The translations under genes were made by a program, and so were the position numbers. A stretch of 64,000 bases of DNA from contig JAANDG010000089.1 of NCBI GenBank assembly GCA_036852015.1, forward strand, positions 174,501 through 238,500. The letters run 5' to 3'. This stretch comes from Pelodera strongyloides (lineage: Eukaryota; Nematoda; Chromadorea; Rhabditida; Rhabditidae). The notes under the pieces were generated by a model that worked only from the letters and a program-made list of their open reading frames with translations, ran no database searches and had not been told where the DNA came from. Positions within the stretch are counted from its first letter, which is position 1. Every line of letters begins with the position of its first letter. Shown here piece after piece: positions 35,450 to 47,200 of this stretch.

Positions 35450-37562
35450 TAGGTGCTGCGCTGCGCGACCCCCGCCCCCTGCTCGCCGCGCTCCCCGCAT
35501 CCCAAAAGCGCGCTCCCCTGACGCGCGTTGAAAAAAGATCCACTTCACTTGCGCGTTTTCCCTCCCCCTGCCGAGCGTTGCTGCCGAAGATGAAAATCTG
35601 CCGAGCGTTGCTAATGCCCGCCGCTGCGCATCCCTGCGCCCTTTCCGCGCCCTTCCCCTGGCCGCGCGTTGAAGCCGAAATTCCCCTGCGCGGTTACCCT
35701 CCCCCTGCCGCGCGTTCCGCCGCTGCGTCTTTCCCCTGCGCGTTCCCTCCCCCTGGCTGCGCGATGCTCCTCTCCCCGCGCTCGGCGCCCCCCTGGCCGC
35801 GCGTTGCTCCCCTCCCCGCCGCTCCGCCCTTCCCCTGCCGTGCGCTGCTCCCCCTCCCCTCCCCTGCTCCCCCCTCCCTGCGACCCTCCCCCTGGCCGCG
35901 CATTTTCCCCCCTTGCGCTGCGTCTTTCCCCTGCGCGTTTACCCTCCCTCTGCCGCGCGTTTCCCTGCCGCCGGCTGGCGCGTTTGGTGCTAAACAGAAG
36001 CTGAAAAAAAAAAATTGAAAAAAAAAAAGCAAAATATTTGAAAAAAAGCCAAAAAAAAATCCCAAAGAGAGAAAAAGAAAGCAGAGGAGTTTGCCCCGCC
36101 ATCCGTGGCCGGAATTTTAAAAGCCCCTTCCCGCCGCTGCTGCGCTCCCTCCCTGCGCCCCTCCTCCTGGCCGCGCATTTTCCCTCCCTGCGCTGCCTCT
36201 TTCCCCTGCGCGTTTACCCCCCCTGCCGAGAGTTTATTTTTCCCTGCGCGTTGCTCCCCGGGCGAGATGCTAAAGAGATCCCCTCCGGCCAAAAAAATGC
36301 CCTTTTCCTCCAAATGGAGAGAATTGCTAATAAATTGCGATGAGTATCCCCCTGGCCGCGTTTTCCCCCTTGCGCTGCCTCTTTCCCCCGAAGATGGTAT
36401 AAATGAGAGTTTTCCCTGAGATTTCCCCTGCGTTTTACCCTCCCCCTGCGGAGAGATTTCCCCTGCGCCCTTTAATGAGAAAATAAATGGAAGCGCGTGA
36501 TCCCCTCCCCCGCTGCCCCCCTCCCCCCTTGCGCCCCTGGCCGCGCGTTGTAATCCCCGCCGCTAGATGCGCCTTAAACTGGAGAGATTTCTCCCCTTCC
36601 GTGCCCTCCCCTGCCGCGCGCGTTTCCCCGCCGCTGCGTCTTCCCCTGCTCGATGAGCCCCCCCTGGCTGAGCGATGCTATTCCCCGAGCTGCGCCCCCC
36701 TCCCGTTGCCGCCCGCCCCCCCCTGGCCGCGCTTCCCTCCCCCGCCGCTGCCTCCCTGCGCATTTTCCCTCCCTTGCGCCCCCTCCCTGCGCCCCTCCTC
36801 CTGGCCGCGCGTTGCTCCCCTCCCCGCCGCTGCGCCCCCTCCCTGCGCCCCTCCCCCTGGCCGCGCATTTTCCCTCCCTTGCGCTGCGTCTTTCCCCTGC
36901 GCGTTTACCCTCCCTCTGCCGCGCGTTTCCCTGCCGCTGCGTCTTTCCCCTGCGCGTTTACCCTCCCCCTGCCGCGCGTTTCCCTGCCGCTGCGTCTTTC
37001 CCCTGCGCGTTCCCTCCCCCTGGCTGCGCGATGCTCCCCTGCCTGCTCCCCCTCCCCCTCCGCTGCCCCTCCCCTGCCCTTTTCCCCTCCCCCTGGCCGC
37101 GCGTTGCTCCCCTTCCCGCCGCCGCCGCTGCGCCCCCTTCCCTGCGCCCCTCTCCGCCCTCCCCCTTGGCCGCGCGTTTCCCCCTCCCCCCGCTGCGCCC
37201 CCTCCCTGCCACGACGCCCCCCCTTTTTTTTTGTCTTCCCCTTCGCGTTTCGCCTCCCCCGGCCGCGCGTTTCCCTGCCGCTGCGTCTTTCCCCTGCGCG
37301 TTCCCTCCCCTGGCCGCGCGTTGCTCCCCTCCCCGCCCCCGCTGCGCCCCCTCCCTGCGCCCCCCTGGCCGCGCGTTGCTCCCCTCCCCGCCGCTGCGTC
37401 TTTCCCCTGCGCGTTTCCCCTCCCCCTGCCGCGCGTTTCCCTGCCGCTGCGTCTTTCCCCTTCGCGTTCCCTCCCCCTGGCTGCGCCCCCTCCCTGCGCC
37501 CCCCCTGGCCGCGCGTTGCTCCCAGCCGCTACGCCCCCTCCCTGCGCCCCTTCCCCTGCCGG
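35450..37562. repeat. C-rich GC array 2 (interrupted)
   Basis: It has the same left flank (TTTAGGTTTAGGTGCTGCGC) and word content as array 1, but is interspersed with AT-rich or purine-rich patches (35523-35690, 35990-36110, 36225-36310, 36390-36500, 36560-36600). The stretch 36620-37562 is the most regular, repeating CTGGCCGCGCGTTGCTCCCC and CTTTCCCCTGCGCGTT. Open frames through it are compositional. Confidence 0.9.
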
Positions 37563-38681
37563 AAAAGATGGTTAATCAAGAACCCCGCTTTCGCCCCAAT
37601 CACAGCCCGATTATTTGAGGGACTTGATCGGGGCGAAATCGGGTGTTTCACTTTCCTGTGTTAACAGTTTATTGAAAAAGAACTACATGAAATACCCAAA
37701 GAAGCCGGTGCCACGGAATGCGATCGACGAGTGCGCGTGAACTGCGGACATGCGAGAGAAGATACTCGTTGCTTTACTTATTTATTTTCGGTGTGACATA
37801 TTTTCCCTATATTCGTCTATCAATTCTCCTCGAATCGAGCAAAGGGATCAACAAGAAGACACTATTTCTATAATGTACATGATTTCGAAACGAATTGTAA
37901 AAGCTGCACTCTCTCTATGTATAATAAGCAAATGTCTGCGGGGGATGAATTGTTAGGGCACAGATTGAAATCAATTTGCTCGTATGAACAGTTATGCGTT
38001 ATGCATATGTTCTCAAACCACGGGACACATTGCTTTAACATTCAATTTACACTCAACGGAACTGATGTGAACCGCTTTGCAATATCCTTATTTGTTTTCT
38101 TCTGCAACTCCGTTAAATTGATAAATATCGCACCATGCGCATGTGCACAATGCGCGATGAGGTGGCACCTATGCTGCACGAGCGTAATTATGCACCACTA
38201 TTGTTCTTCTACGAGTTAATTAGATTGTGACTCGAGCCCAACAAAGACAATTAAGGCGAAACTTCCTGTTAGGTCTCATTCACTGTCGAGATCCGAAGTT
38301 TACTATTGGAATATTGTTTTTTATGAACCCTTTGATGATTTCGCTTGTGACTTTTTCTTTTCCTTTGCTTGCCTCCTTTTTTGGAGGCTCGATTCTTCGC
38401 TCGAGTTTTTGGATCCCTGCTTGATAGCGCGTACTTTGCTATTCTGGCATAATTAGTTATGTCAGATTAGCATTAGTTGGAAAACGGTACGCAGAGCATA
38501 CTGATCCCCAAGGAGCCCGAGCGCGGTGCTTCTTGGAGGAACATTCGCCTTATTTTGAAACCTTCGGGTTTACATTCTCTGGATAGTTCAGGCTTGGCAA
38601 TTACTGATACCTTTGAATAAATATATTTTGTATGTCCTGTCCTGTCCTTTATGTTAAGTGTTTTTTTTTTAGGTTTAGGTG

Positions 38682-41486
38682 CTGCGCTGCGCGACCCCCG
38701 CCCCCGCTTGCCGCGCTCCCCGCATCCCAACTCCGCGTTCCCCTCACCGCGCTGCGCTTGGCCGCTCCCCAACCCCCTTCTGCGCGTTCCCCCGCCGCGC
38801 GTTTCCCCTTTGCACGCGTCCCCCTCTCCGCCGCGCGTTGTTTCTCTGCCCGCGGCGCCCCCTTCCCTGCCGCTGCACCCCTTTCCCTGCCGCGCGTTGC
38901 TCCCCCGTCGCTGCGCCCCTCCCCTGCGGTTTCCCTCCCCTTCCTCTGCTCCCCCTGCCGTGCGTTGCCCCCCGCCGCTGCGACCCTCCCCTGCGCATTT
39001 CCCCGCCCCCTCCCGCGCGCCCCCCCCCTGCGCCCCCCAATGCCGCGCGTTGCTCCCTTCCCCCGCCGCTGCGCCCCTCCCCCCTGCCGCGCGTTGCTCC
39101 CTTCCCCCGCCGCTGCGCCCCTCAACCTGCCGCGCGTTGCTCTCTTCCCCCGCCGCTGCGCTCCTCCCCATGCCGCACGTTGCTCCTTTCCCCCGCCGCT
39201 GCGCCCCTCCCCTGCCGCGCATTGCTCCCCCGCCGCTGAGAACCTCGCCTGCGCGTTTTCCTCGCCCGCTGCGCCCCCTCGCCTGCGCTCTTTCCCTCCC
39301 CCTGGCCGCGCGTTGCTACCTTGCCCGCCGCTGCGCCCCCCCTGCTCCCCCGCGTTCCCCCGTGCGCGCTCCACCCTGCGCCCCTCCCCATGAGCGCGTT
39401 GCTCCCTTCCCCCGCCGCGGCGCCCCTCCCATGCCGCGTGCTCCCTTCCCCGCCGCTGCGCCCTCCCCTACTCCCCCGCGTTAAAAAGCGCGCTGCGTCC
39501 CCTGCCCCCAAATTGCGCCCCACCCCCGTGTGCCCCACCCCCTGCGCTTCCCCTCCCCTGCGCCCTTCCACTACCCCCCGCGTCCCCCGCGTTGCTCCCC
39601 TCCCCCCGCTTTGTGCCCCCCCCCCCCCGCGCGTTCCCCTCCCTGCGCCCTTCCCCCTCCCCCTGCCGCGCGTTGCTCCCCCGCCGCTGCTGCGACCATC
39701 GCCTGCGCGTTTTCCTCGCCTGCTGCGCCCCCTCACCTGCGCTCTTTCCCTCCCCCTTGCGCCCCTCCCCCTGGCCGCGCGTTGCTCCCCTTGCCCGCCG
39801 CTGCGCCCCTGCGCGTTCTCCTCCCCTGCGCCCTTCCCCCGCCGCTGTGCCCCTGCGCGTTCTCCTCCCCCGCCCTTCCCCCGCCGCTGTGCCCCTCCCC
39901 TGCCGCGCGTTGCTCCCTGCGCTCCTCCCCCTGCCGCACGTTGCTCCTTTCCCCCGCCGCTGCGCCCCCCTCCCCTGCCGCTGAGACCCTCGCCTGCGCG
40001 TTTTCCTCGCCCGCTGCGCCCCCTCGCCTGCGCTCTTTCCCTCCCCCTGGCCGCGCGTTGCTCCCCTTGCCCGCCGCTGCGCCCTTCCCCTGCTCCCCCG
40101 CGTTCCCCCGTGCGCTGCTCCACCCTGCGCCCCTCCCCATGCCGCGCGTTGCTCCCTTCCCCCGCCGCGGCGCCCCTCCCACTGCCGCGCGTTGCTCCCT
40201 TCCCCCGCCGCTGCGCCCCTCCCCTACTCCCCGCGTTCCCCCGCGCGCTGCGTCCCCCTGCGCCCCTCCCCCTGCCGCGCGTTGCTCCCTTCCCCCCGCC
40301 GCTGTGCCCCCCCCTGCGCGTTCCCCTCCCCTGCGCCCTTCCCCTACTCCCCGCGTTCCCCCGCACGCTGCGTCCCCCTGCCGCGCGTTGCTCCCCTTCC
40401 CGCCGCTGTGCCCCCCCCCCCCGCTCCCCTCCCCTGCGCCCTTCCCCTGCTCCCCCTGCCGCGCGTTGCTCCCCCGCCGCTGCGACCATCGCCTGCGCGT
40501 TTTCCTCGCCCGCTGCGCCCCCTCACCTGCGCTCTTTCCCTCCCCCTTGCCCCCCCCCCTGGCCGCGCTGCTCCCCTTGCCCGCCCTGCGCCCTTCCCCT
40601 GCTCCCCCGCGTTCCCCCGCGCGTTGCTCCCCTTCCCCGCCGCTGTGCCCCCCCCCCGCGCGTTCCCCTCCCCTGCGCCCTTCCCTGCTTCCCCTGCCGC
40701 GCGTTGCTCCCCCGCCGCTGATGCGACCATCGCCTGCGCGTTTTCCTCGCCCTGCTGCGCCCCCTCACCTGCGCTCTTTCCCTCCCCTTGCGCCCCTCCC
40801 CTGGCCGCGCGTTGCTCCCCTTGCCCGCCGCTGCGCCCCTGCGCGTTCCCCCCTGCGCCCCTGCGGTTATCCCCCTGCGCCCTCCCCCGCCGCTGTGCCC
40901 CTGCGCGTTCTCCTCCCCTGCGCCCCTTCCCCTACCGCCTGCTGCCGCTGTGCCGCGCTTCCCCGCTCCCCCTCCCCCTGCCGCGCGCCCCTCCCCCTGC
41001 CGCCTGCGCGGCCGCTGCGCCCCCTGCGCCCCCGTTGCTGCGCTCCCCCCCCCCCCCCCCCTGCGCGTTCCCCTCCCCTGCGCCCTTCCCCTACTCCCCC
41101 GCGTTCCCCAGCGCGCTGCGTCCCCCCTGCCGCGCGTTGCTCCCCTTCCCCGCCGCTGTGCCCCCCCCCGCGCGTTCCCATCCCCTGCGCCCTTCCCCTG
41201 CTCCCCCTGCCGCGCGTTGCTCCCCCGCCGCTGCGACCATCGCCTGCGCGTTTTCCTCCCCGCTGCGCCCCCTCACCTGCGCTCTTTCCCTCCCCCTTGC
41301 GCCCCTCCCCCTGGCCGCGCGTTGCTCCCCTTGCCCGCCGCTGCGCCCCTGCGCGTTTTCCCTCCCCCTTGCGTGTTGACGCTTCCCTTTCTGCGCGTTT
41401 CTCCTCACCCTGCCAGGCGACCCCCTGATGTGCGTTTCCCCCTACTCCGCTGCATCCCTGCACATCCCTGCCGCAGCGCTCACTAC
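38682..41486. repeat. C-rich GC array 3
   Basis: At 2.8 kb this is the longest array. Higher-order repetition is visible: a block containing CGACCATCGCCTGCGCGTTT followed by CACCTGCGCTCTTTCCCTCC recurs near 39690, 40480, 40725 and 41235. A GAACCTCGCCTGCGCG variant occurs near 39240 and a GAGACCCTCGCC variant near 39985. The right end matches array 1. No genes are called in it. Confidence 0.93.
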
Positions 41487-41905
41487 TTAAAGGAGGAGGC
41501 TCACGAGAATGAAGTGCTCAAATAGTTTCCTTTTATCGAAGGATAATGGGTTTATCTTCCAAAAAACAAGTATTATAAGGTTCAGCGCTTTAGTTTGGAG
41601 GAATTAATTAATCTAAGAACTCGAAGTCAAATAAAATAACCTATCGTATGCAAGGTAGACTTCAAAGCTAAACATGCAAATTTACCACTCATTTTGCAAG
41701 CCAGCACAAAATTTGCATGCCCAATATGGAAACCAACTATTTTTTACGATCCAAAATTTTGATAGAATTCCTAGTTTTATATTGATTTACTCCTTCCAAT
41801 TAAAAGCTTTTGCTTTGCAAAGCATGTCTTTCGGAATTTAATATCATCTTCTTTCGATAAAAGGAAATCATTCGAGCACTTCATTCTCGTGAGCCTCCTC
41901 CTTTA
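41487..41905. repeat. Palindromic MITE, family C
   Basis: 419 bp bounded by TTAA. The left end TTAAAGGAGGAGGCTCACGA and right end TCGTGAGCCTCCTCCTTTAA are perfect inverse complements. Arms continue (GAATGAAGTGCTC / GAGCACTTCATTC; TTTCCTTTTATCGAA / TTCGATAAAAGGAAA). It sits exactly at the TTAA that ends array 3, whereas array 1 has an uninterrupted TTAA at 23261-23264. Confidence 0.92.
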
Positions 41906-42679
41906 ATACTTTCATAATAAAATTTAATGGCGTTTTTAAAAAATAAAAAATAAATTGTTTCACTGTATATCTTTGTGTGGTTGCAATGCACTATGCGCGT
42001 GTTGAGAGCCGTCATTTGTTGATTTGTCACGCAGCGATATGTTTTTTTTCACAACGATATATATTTCACTCTAAAAAAAGAGGAACATTTAATTTTTTAG
42101 AACCATAGAATACGCCTGAACTGTGGCGAGATAAACTCCATATATACTCGTTCCTTTACTTTTCTTTATTCTCGGGGACTTGACAGTTGCATCACTTTTT
42201 CCTATGTTGGTCTTTATGAATTATCCTTATGGAATAGACATGACGAACAAACAAGAAGACATTCTGGGACAAACCCATTTTTTCAAGAAACTACGTTCTG
42301 ACAATCTGAACATGCGCTAACATAAAACATTTTTCGACACATCCATGATTTGTGCATCAATACACTAAAGCTTATTGCGTACATAAGCTCTAAGCCTGAT
42401 ACATTGGTAATATAATATATCTGGTTAATAATACGTGTTCCAGGTGTATGAACTATGACACAATAGAAATCTGAGCCAAGTCGAGGCGTGCCATTCGTTG
42501 TAGGGCGGCACCTGCGCTGCGAGAGAGCAATTGTGCAAATCTATTGTTCTTCATGCCAACGCGTCAGTTAGATTAAGCATCGAGCACAACAAAGACAGAG
42601 CAATTACTTTATAGCTGAAACAACTAAGTCGATTGATATTTGTTTGTAAATATAACTATTATGGAGCTGTAGTTGGTTT

Positions 42680-43162
42680 TTAAAGGGATAGGTTCACCTC
42701 GAATTGCACCTTTTTTATAATTTATGTTGATAGTATGACCTATGATGGTCAAAATGCGAAAATTGCAGTAAATTTCCTTTGCTCCCCGTAGTAGGAGAGC
42801 TTGCTCAAAAAAAGCTAAACTACCTCGAATCTATAAAACAATTGGGGTACCGCAGCCATGGTATGTGGGAAATAGCGCAGGAGGACTGGAGGTGCAGATA
42901 TTGTTGTGATAGACAGAGGATGATAAAAGGGCCCTGTATTTTCTAAGTCTCCAGCCCGGCTGCGCTATTTCCCACATACCATGGCTGCGGTACTCCAATT
43001 GTTTTATAGATTCGAGGTAGTTTAGCTTTTTTTGAGCAAGCTCTCCTACTACGGGGAGCAAAGGAAATTTACTGCAAATTTCGCATTTTGACCGTCATAG
43101 GTCATACTATCAACTTAAATTATAAAAAAAAGGTGCAATTCGAGGTGAACCTATCCCTTTAA
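42680..43162. repeat. Long fold-back MITE, family D
   Basis: 483 bp bounded by TTAA, with arms of about 200 bp that are almost perfectly complementary. Examples are TTAAAGGGATAGGTTCACCT and its mirror at 43143-43162; CCGTAGTAGGAGAGCTTGCT and its mirror; and GGTACCGCAGCCATGGTATG and its mirror. A loop of about 80 bp lies around 42880-42960. It has no coding capacity. A transcript of this would form a long hairpin. Confidence 0.93.
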
Positions 43163-43685
43163 TACTAAGTTCACCCACCTCTGTCCTAGGGAGTTAAAAA
43201 CAACTTTTCGACTCGCGGGAGACCTCATTCAACATAATTTTCCTGTAGTTTTCTGCAAACGTTTCACAATTTTACTTTTGATAACCTAAAATTTCCAGCG
43301 TTTTCCCGAAATAAATCTCTAAATTTAATTTTCCTTGGACTCTTTTTGATTCCTTGTCGTACTGCAACTTACGTACGCTGAAGAATTGAATTTTGTCGAT
43401 GTTTTATTCTATCAAAATATAGTGACGTTCAAGCTTTATCAGTCTGAAACTTTTTGGGCTCTTCTCTCAAGTTCACTTTCGGTGCGCTCTAAACTGGCTC
43501 TTATTTGGCGCACTCCTCAAGAATACTGTGGAAGTGCTGCGCATACACTCACATATTCCATATGCCACATTGCTTGCGTAACTCGGGTAAGAGGTTTATT
43601 TGGAATATTGTTTGTTCATTGTACTCCATACAAGAATTGTCAGGTTTTCTTAATAAATCAGTAATAAATATCAGTAGTTGCACTC

Positions 43686-44006
43686 CTAAATCCGCCGTTT
43701 CGTAATTATACTACAGTATCCCAACCGTTCAATAAACAATTTTGCAGCATTTTCCATTTGTGTTTCAAATAAGAAAAACTCTGAATCTATGACGTGTTGT
43801 TCACTTGGCAAACTATTTTCATTATTTTCAGCGAACATTTCTTTTCTAAAGCCCCACTTTATAATCTCTTGAAATTCAGAAGAAAGGGGGCCATTCAAGC
43901 CCTTATGACCACATTTTTGAAGGGTCCAAAAAGTTTTACGAAAAAGAAAAAAGGAGAACGAAATGCCCCCAAATGGGCCGCTATGATTATGATGAACAAT
44001 ACACAC
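43686..44006 (-). pseudogene. Unrecognised coding-like fragment
   Basis: A minus-strand open frame of 106 codons. Its last 85 or so residues look protein-like (KCGHKGLNGPLSSEFQEII, then FAENNENSLPSEQHVIDSEF and a stop at 43686). The upstream part is low-complexity and I see no clear ATG context or acceptor. A TTTATT (minus-strand AATAAA) lies about 90 bp downstream. It may be a terminal exon or a relic of a gene or transposon at the edge of the tandem block. Family unknown. Confidence 0.3.
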
Positions 44007-44267
44007 AACGAGGGTGTTCTTTCTATATAAAGAAAGACGCTAAACCTCAATTATTGCGCAAGTTTTTTTGCGCAGAGAAGTGAACTCGCATTCTCCTTGA
44101 CAGTCTTGGAACCCAAGTCATTTAACCTAAATCAGATTATTGCAGTTCAATATTCAATGCTATTACAGTATTTTATGTCATCTCTCCCTCTCTCTCTCTC
44201 TCGCTCTTACACTCTGAAGAGTCAACGAGCTCGTCGTGTAAATATCTTCATTAATTGCAAAAATACC

Positions 44268-44275
44268 TTTTCAGA
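44268..44275 (+). promoter_or_regulatory. Candidate spliced-leader acceptor of the lectin gene
   Basis: CTTTTCAG ends at 44274, one base before the ATG at 44276. With no upstream coding exon, this fits nematode trans-splicing just 5' of the start codon. Inferred from position only. Confidence 0.55.
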
Positions 44276-47200
44276 ATGCTTATTCTCTGCTTGTTATTCT
44301 CAGTGCTTCTCGGTTGCTCATTGGCCCAAGCTCCAGGTAATTACTTTAGATTATAAGAGCACAAGGTACTGTACTCGGCCCTGTTATATCCACACCATGT
44401 TCCGTGACTCTATTACTGTCATCAGGGTGTTAAGTTGTTAAGTGGCATAGTGCCCCGCACAAAATGACAAATTCGTCTTTTGCTTTTCACGTGAGCCTGA
44501 CCGACCCTTACACCAAGCTCGAACTATTAATTATTGATATCAAACAATACATTATTATTATTAATAAATTATAAAGTATCAGTGTATGTATATGAACCAA
44601 TCAATAAAAAGCAACAATCTCATAATTCATAATTACAATCTTCAGAAGTATGTGTGGCCGAGTTCGAGGTGCTCCAAGGTTGTCTGAGCAGTGCACAACA
44701 AGGGTCGGACTGCCCAATAGGATGGACTTATTTTCCGAAAACACATGCCTGTTACTTTATGGTAAGGACCAGGGACTATATATATAAGCTAGGTTATTGT
44801 CACTTAAGACCAAAAACATGGTTTCGAATTGGCTCACACATTACTACGACTTGTACACAATCTAGACTTAGATTTGAAGTTCACATATGCGTTTTTAATA
44901 CGGAGCAAAATATTTTCTATTCTTCTTTATAAAAATGGAATAGGATGATACAATAATAACTCTGGTTCAATTTGCTTACGTGTAGAATCTGATATTTTTT
45001 TCGTATTTTGATTTTCTCGTTTGCTTCTCGTGTGCCTGTCTATAAGTTCAATACATCCTTGGTTTTCTTGGCAACGTAAGATAAGTAAGGGTAATAAACG
45101 GAAAAAACGCAACAAATGATTTTTGTTTAGCTGCCCGATGGTTTCTACAGTTTCCTTGATGCTGAGTACCGTTGTCGGGCGTACGGTGGACATCTCGCAT
45201 CCATTCACAGTCATATGGAGAACAATTTTGCAGCCAGTAAGTACTGTATATGGATTGCGTAAATTACTGTAATTGATACAGTATATAGATATATCAACAC
45301 ATACGGCAGCCGTTGCCACAAAGTATTGGAGTGAGAAAACCCCTAAACCATGTTCAAAAGCAACTTGCAGTAGCTGTTATGGTTGGAATTCCTAAGGACG
45401 AGATGAATATGTTTTGCGTTAAATTATACACTTCCCCACAGTGGGAGTGCAAGCTTTGGCTTTGCGGGAGAATATACCCCGTCGAGAGCCCCACCGCGAC
45501 AATCATTGATGAAAACTACGGTATCGAGGGTGTTCAAAATTTGCCCCCGTAAAAGCAAAAGTGTATGTTAGCAACTTACGAAATTCACGGCTTAGAAACG
45601 GTTTTCCCAGAAAATTACTTCAATAGTTTAGTAGACAAGAATTTAATCTATCAGAAACTGTACATAACGCTTATAAATTTCAATAAGCGGCGCTGATTCA
45701 TAATTTTAAAGTTGCGTATTTTTGGCCGTTCTTTTTCTCTAAAGCAGTTGTGTTTCACTCGCGTCGCGTGTGATGAAATTATCACTTGACTATGTATGAT
45801 TGTATACCCTAGCATGAAAGAAACAATGAAACTATCACAAATCACATAAAATAATCCGATGAAACATGTTGATTTTTTTTCACTGAACGTGGAAAATAAC
45901 CTATCATTTTCCGATTATTTGAGCGGTGATGTGAACGGGCACGCTGAAATATGCGTGTTTCTTGAAGTAATCGAATACATATAGTTTTTTAATAATCGTT
46001 CACTTATCGGGGGTTTTCAATTTTCTGTATTGAGCTCGGTCTCTCGCGTTAGATCCGATGCTTCATCGCTAAAGAAAACCATTACTCCTATGTCAAAAGA
46101 AAATGAACAATAGCGGTGGTGACCTTGCAATGCTCCCTAGCGGAAGATATGAGATATAACGCCTCCCTGGTGGATATAGTAGTTATCCATATCAACGCTT
46201 AACTACAAGAGTACCCTTTGCTCTACGGGTATACCATCGTGGCAGGAACACCTTGGCTACAAATTTAGAAATTCTTATTTTAGTGTTGATGGAAGTTCCA
46301 TTCCTCAAGAGTTGGCAGGATTTGGCCTGGATTGGACTGAAGATGGAAAATCAGGTGGGCACTAGGTGTACTGTATCACAAACCTATTTTTGTGTGTAGA
46401 AGTTACTAGGTATACGGTAGAATTCATCATGCTAAATAATTTTATAAGAATACAAATACAAAATGTAAGAGTGAGGAATAAACAATAGTTGGGTTATTGC
46501 GCATAGGATACTGAACCGAACGGCACTCACATGGCGCGCCTCGGGGGGACACATTAGGGAGATCCTAAGTGCGCCGCATGGACAGGTGCGCCAACTACAA
46601 TTGTACGTAGCTCGCGCACACTTGGCTCGGCTGCCACCCCTGTACTATCGAACTGCCATTCTCATGCGGCGAGTTGTGCTGTATAAATTCATTGAGTATA
46701 TCTCAACTGTATACATATAAGATAACTTTTGTTTCAGACAGTGCAATGGACTGACGGTTCTCCGTTCAATTTCAACCACTGGCTGGAGGGGGAACCGAAC
46801 CCCGGTCCAGGAGTCTATGGAGTTCTGGTAAATTAAAAGTTTCAACAACAACAAAATAACTTTAGCTGGGGAAACTGACAAGGTGGGAGCAATCAATAAA
46901 CTCGAGCGTGTAGAGTATTCAGGGCTTTCTCCGATTACATAAATGGAGGAAAAACAACTCGGTACCATATGTAGAAGGTAACATCACAAAATTTACCCAA
47001 CTTACGTTTTGTATGAGAACTGATTACCATTTAGCCAATAACACAACTAGAAGCACTTTTTCCTCTAGGCACATAATTTTTTACCTAACTACTGTAATCC
47101 TGCAGTGTGACTACTATATACCGTAGTTTCTATAGCCCTGTACTTATCTGATGTAGTTTGTACTTTACACATTTCCAGCTCTACGCCAACAAACCCCACC

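Larger units (their letters stand above)
25655..38250 (+). repeat. Tandem block, unit 2 (about 12.6 kb)
   Basis: Collinear with unit 1 from AATCGCAATGACCAATTCAT onward. It lacks the CACTA element but carries a 390-bp insertion (31472-31860) and extra exon-bearing sequence (32660-33480). Array 2 lies at 35450-37562. The unit stops at about 38250, where the sequence jumps back to the AGGCGAAACTTCCTGTTAGG position of the repeat. Confidence 0.85.
38252..43660 (+). repeat. Tandem block, unit 3 (truncated)
   Basis: It begins abruptly with AGGCGAAACTTCCTGTTAGG, equivalent to 21058 in unit 1 and 35027 in unit 2. It then runs through array 3 and the downstream part equivalent to 24370-25300 of unit 1 (for example 43190-43550 against 24905-25280: CACCCACCTCTG, TTTTCGACT, TGATTCCTTGTCGTACTGCA). 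It lacks the first 11 kb of the unit. Confidence 0.8.
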
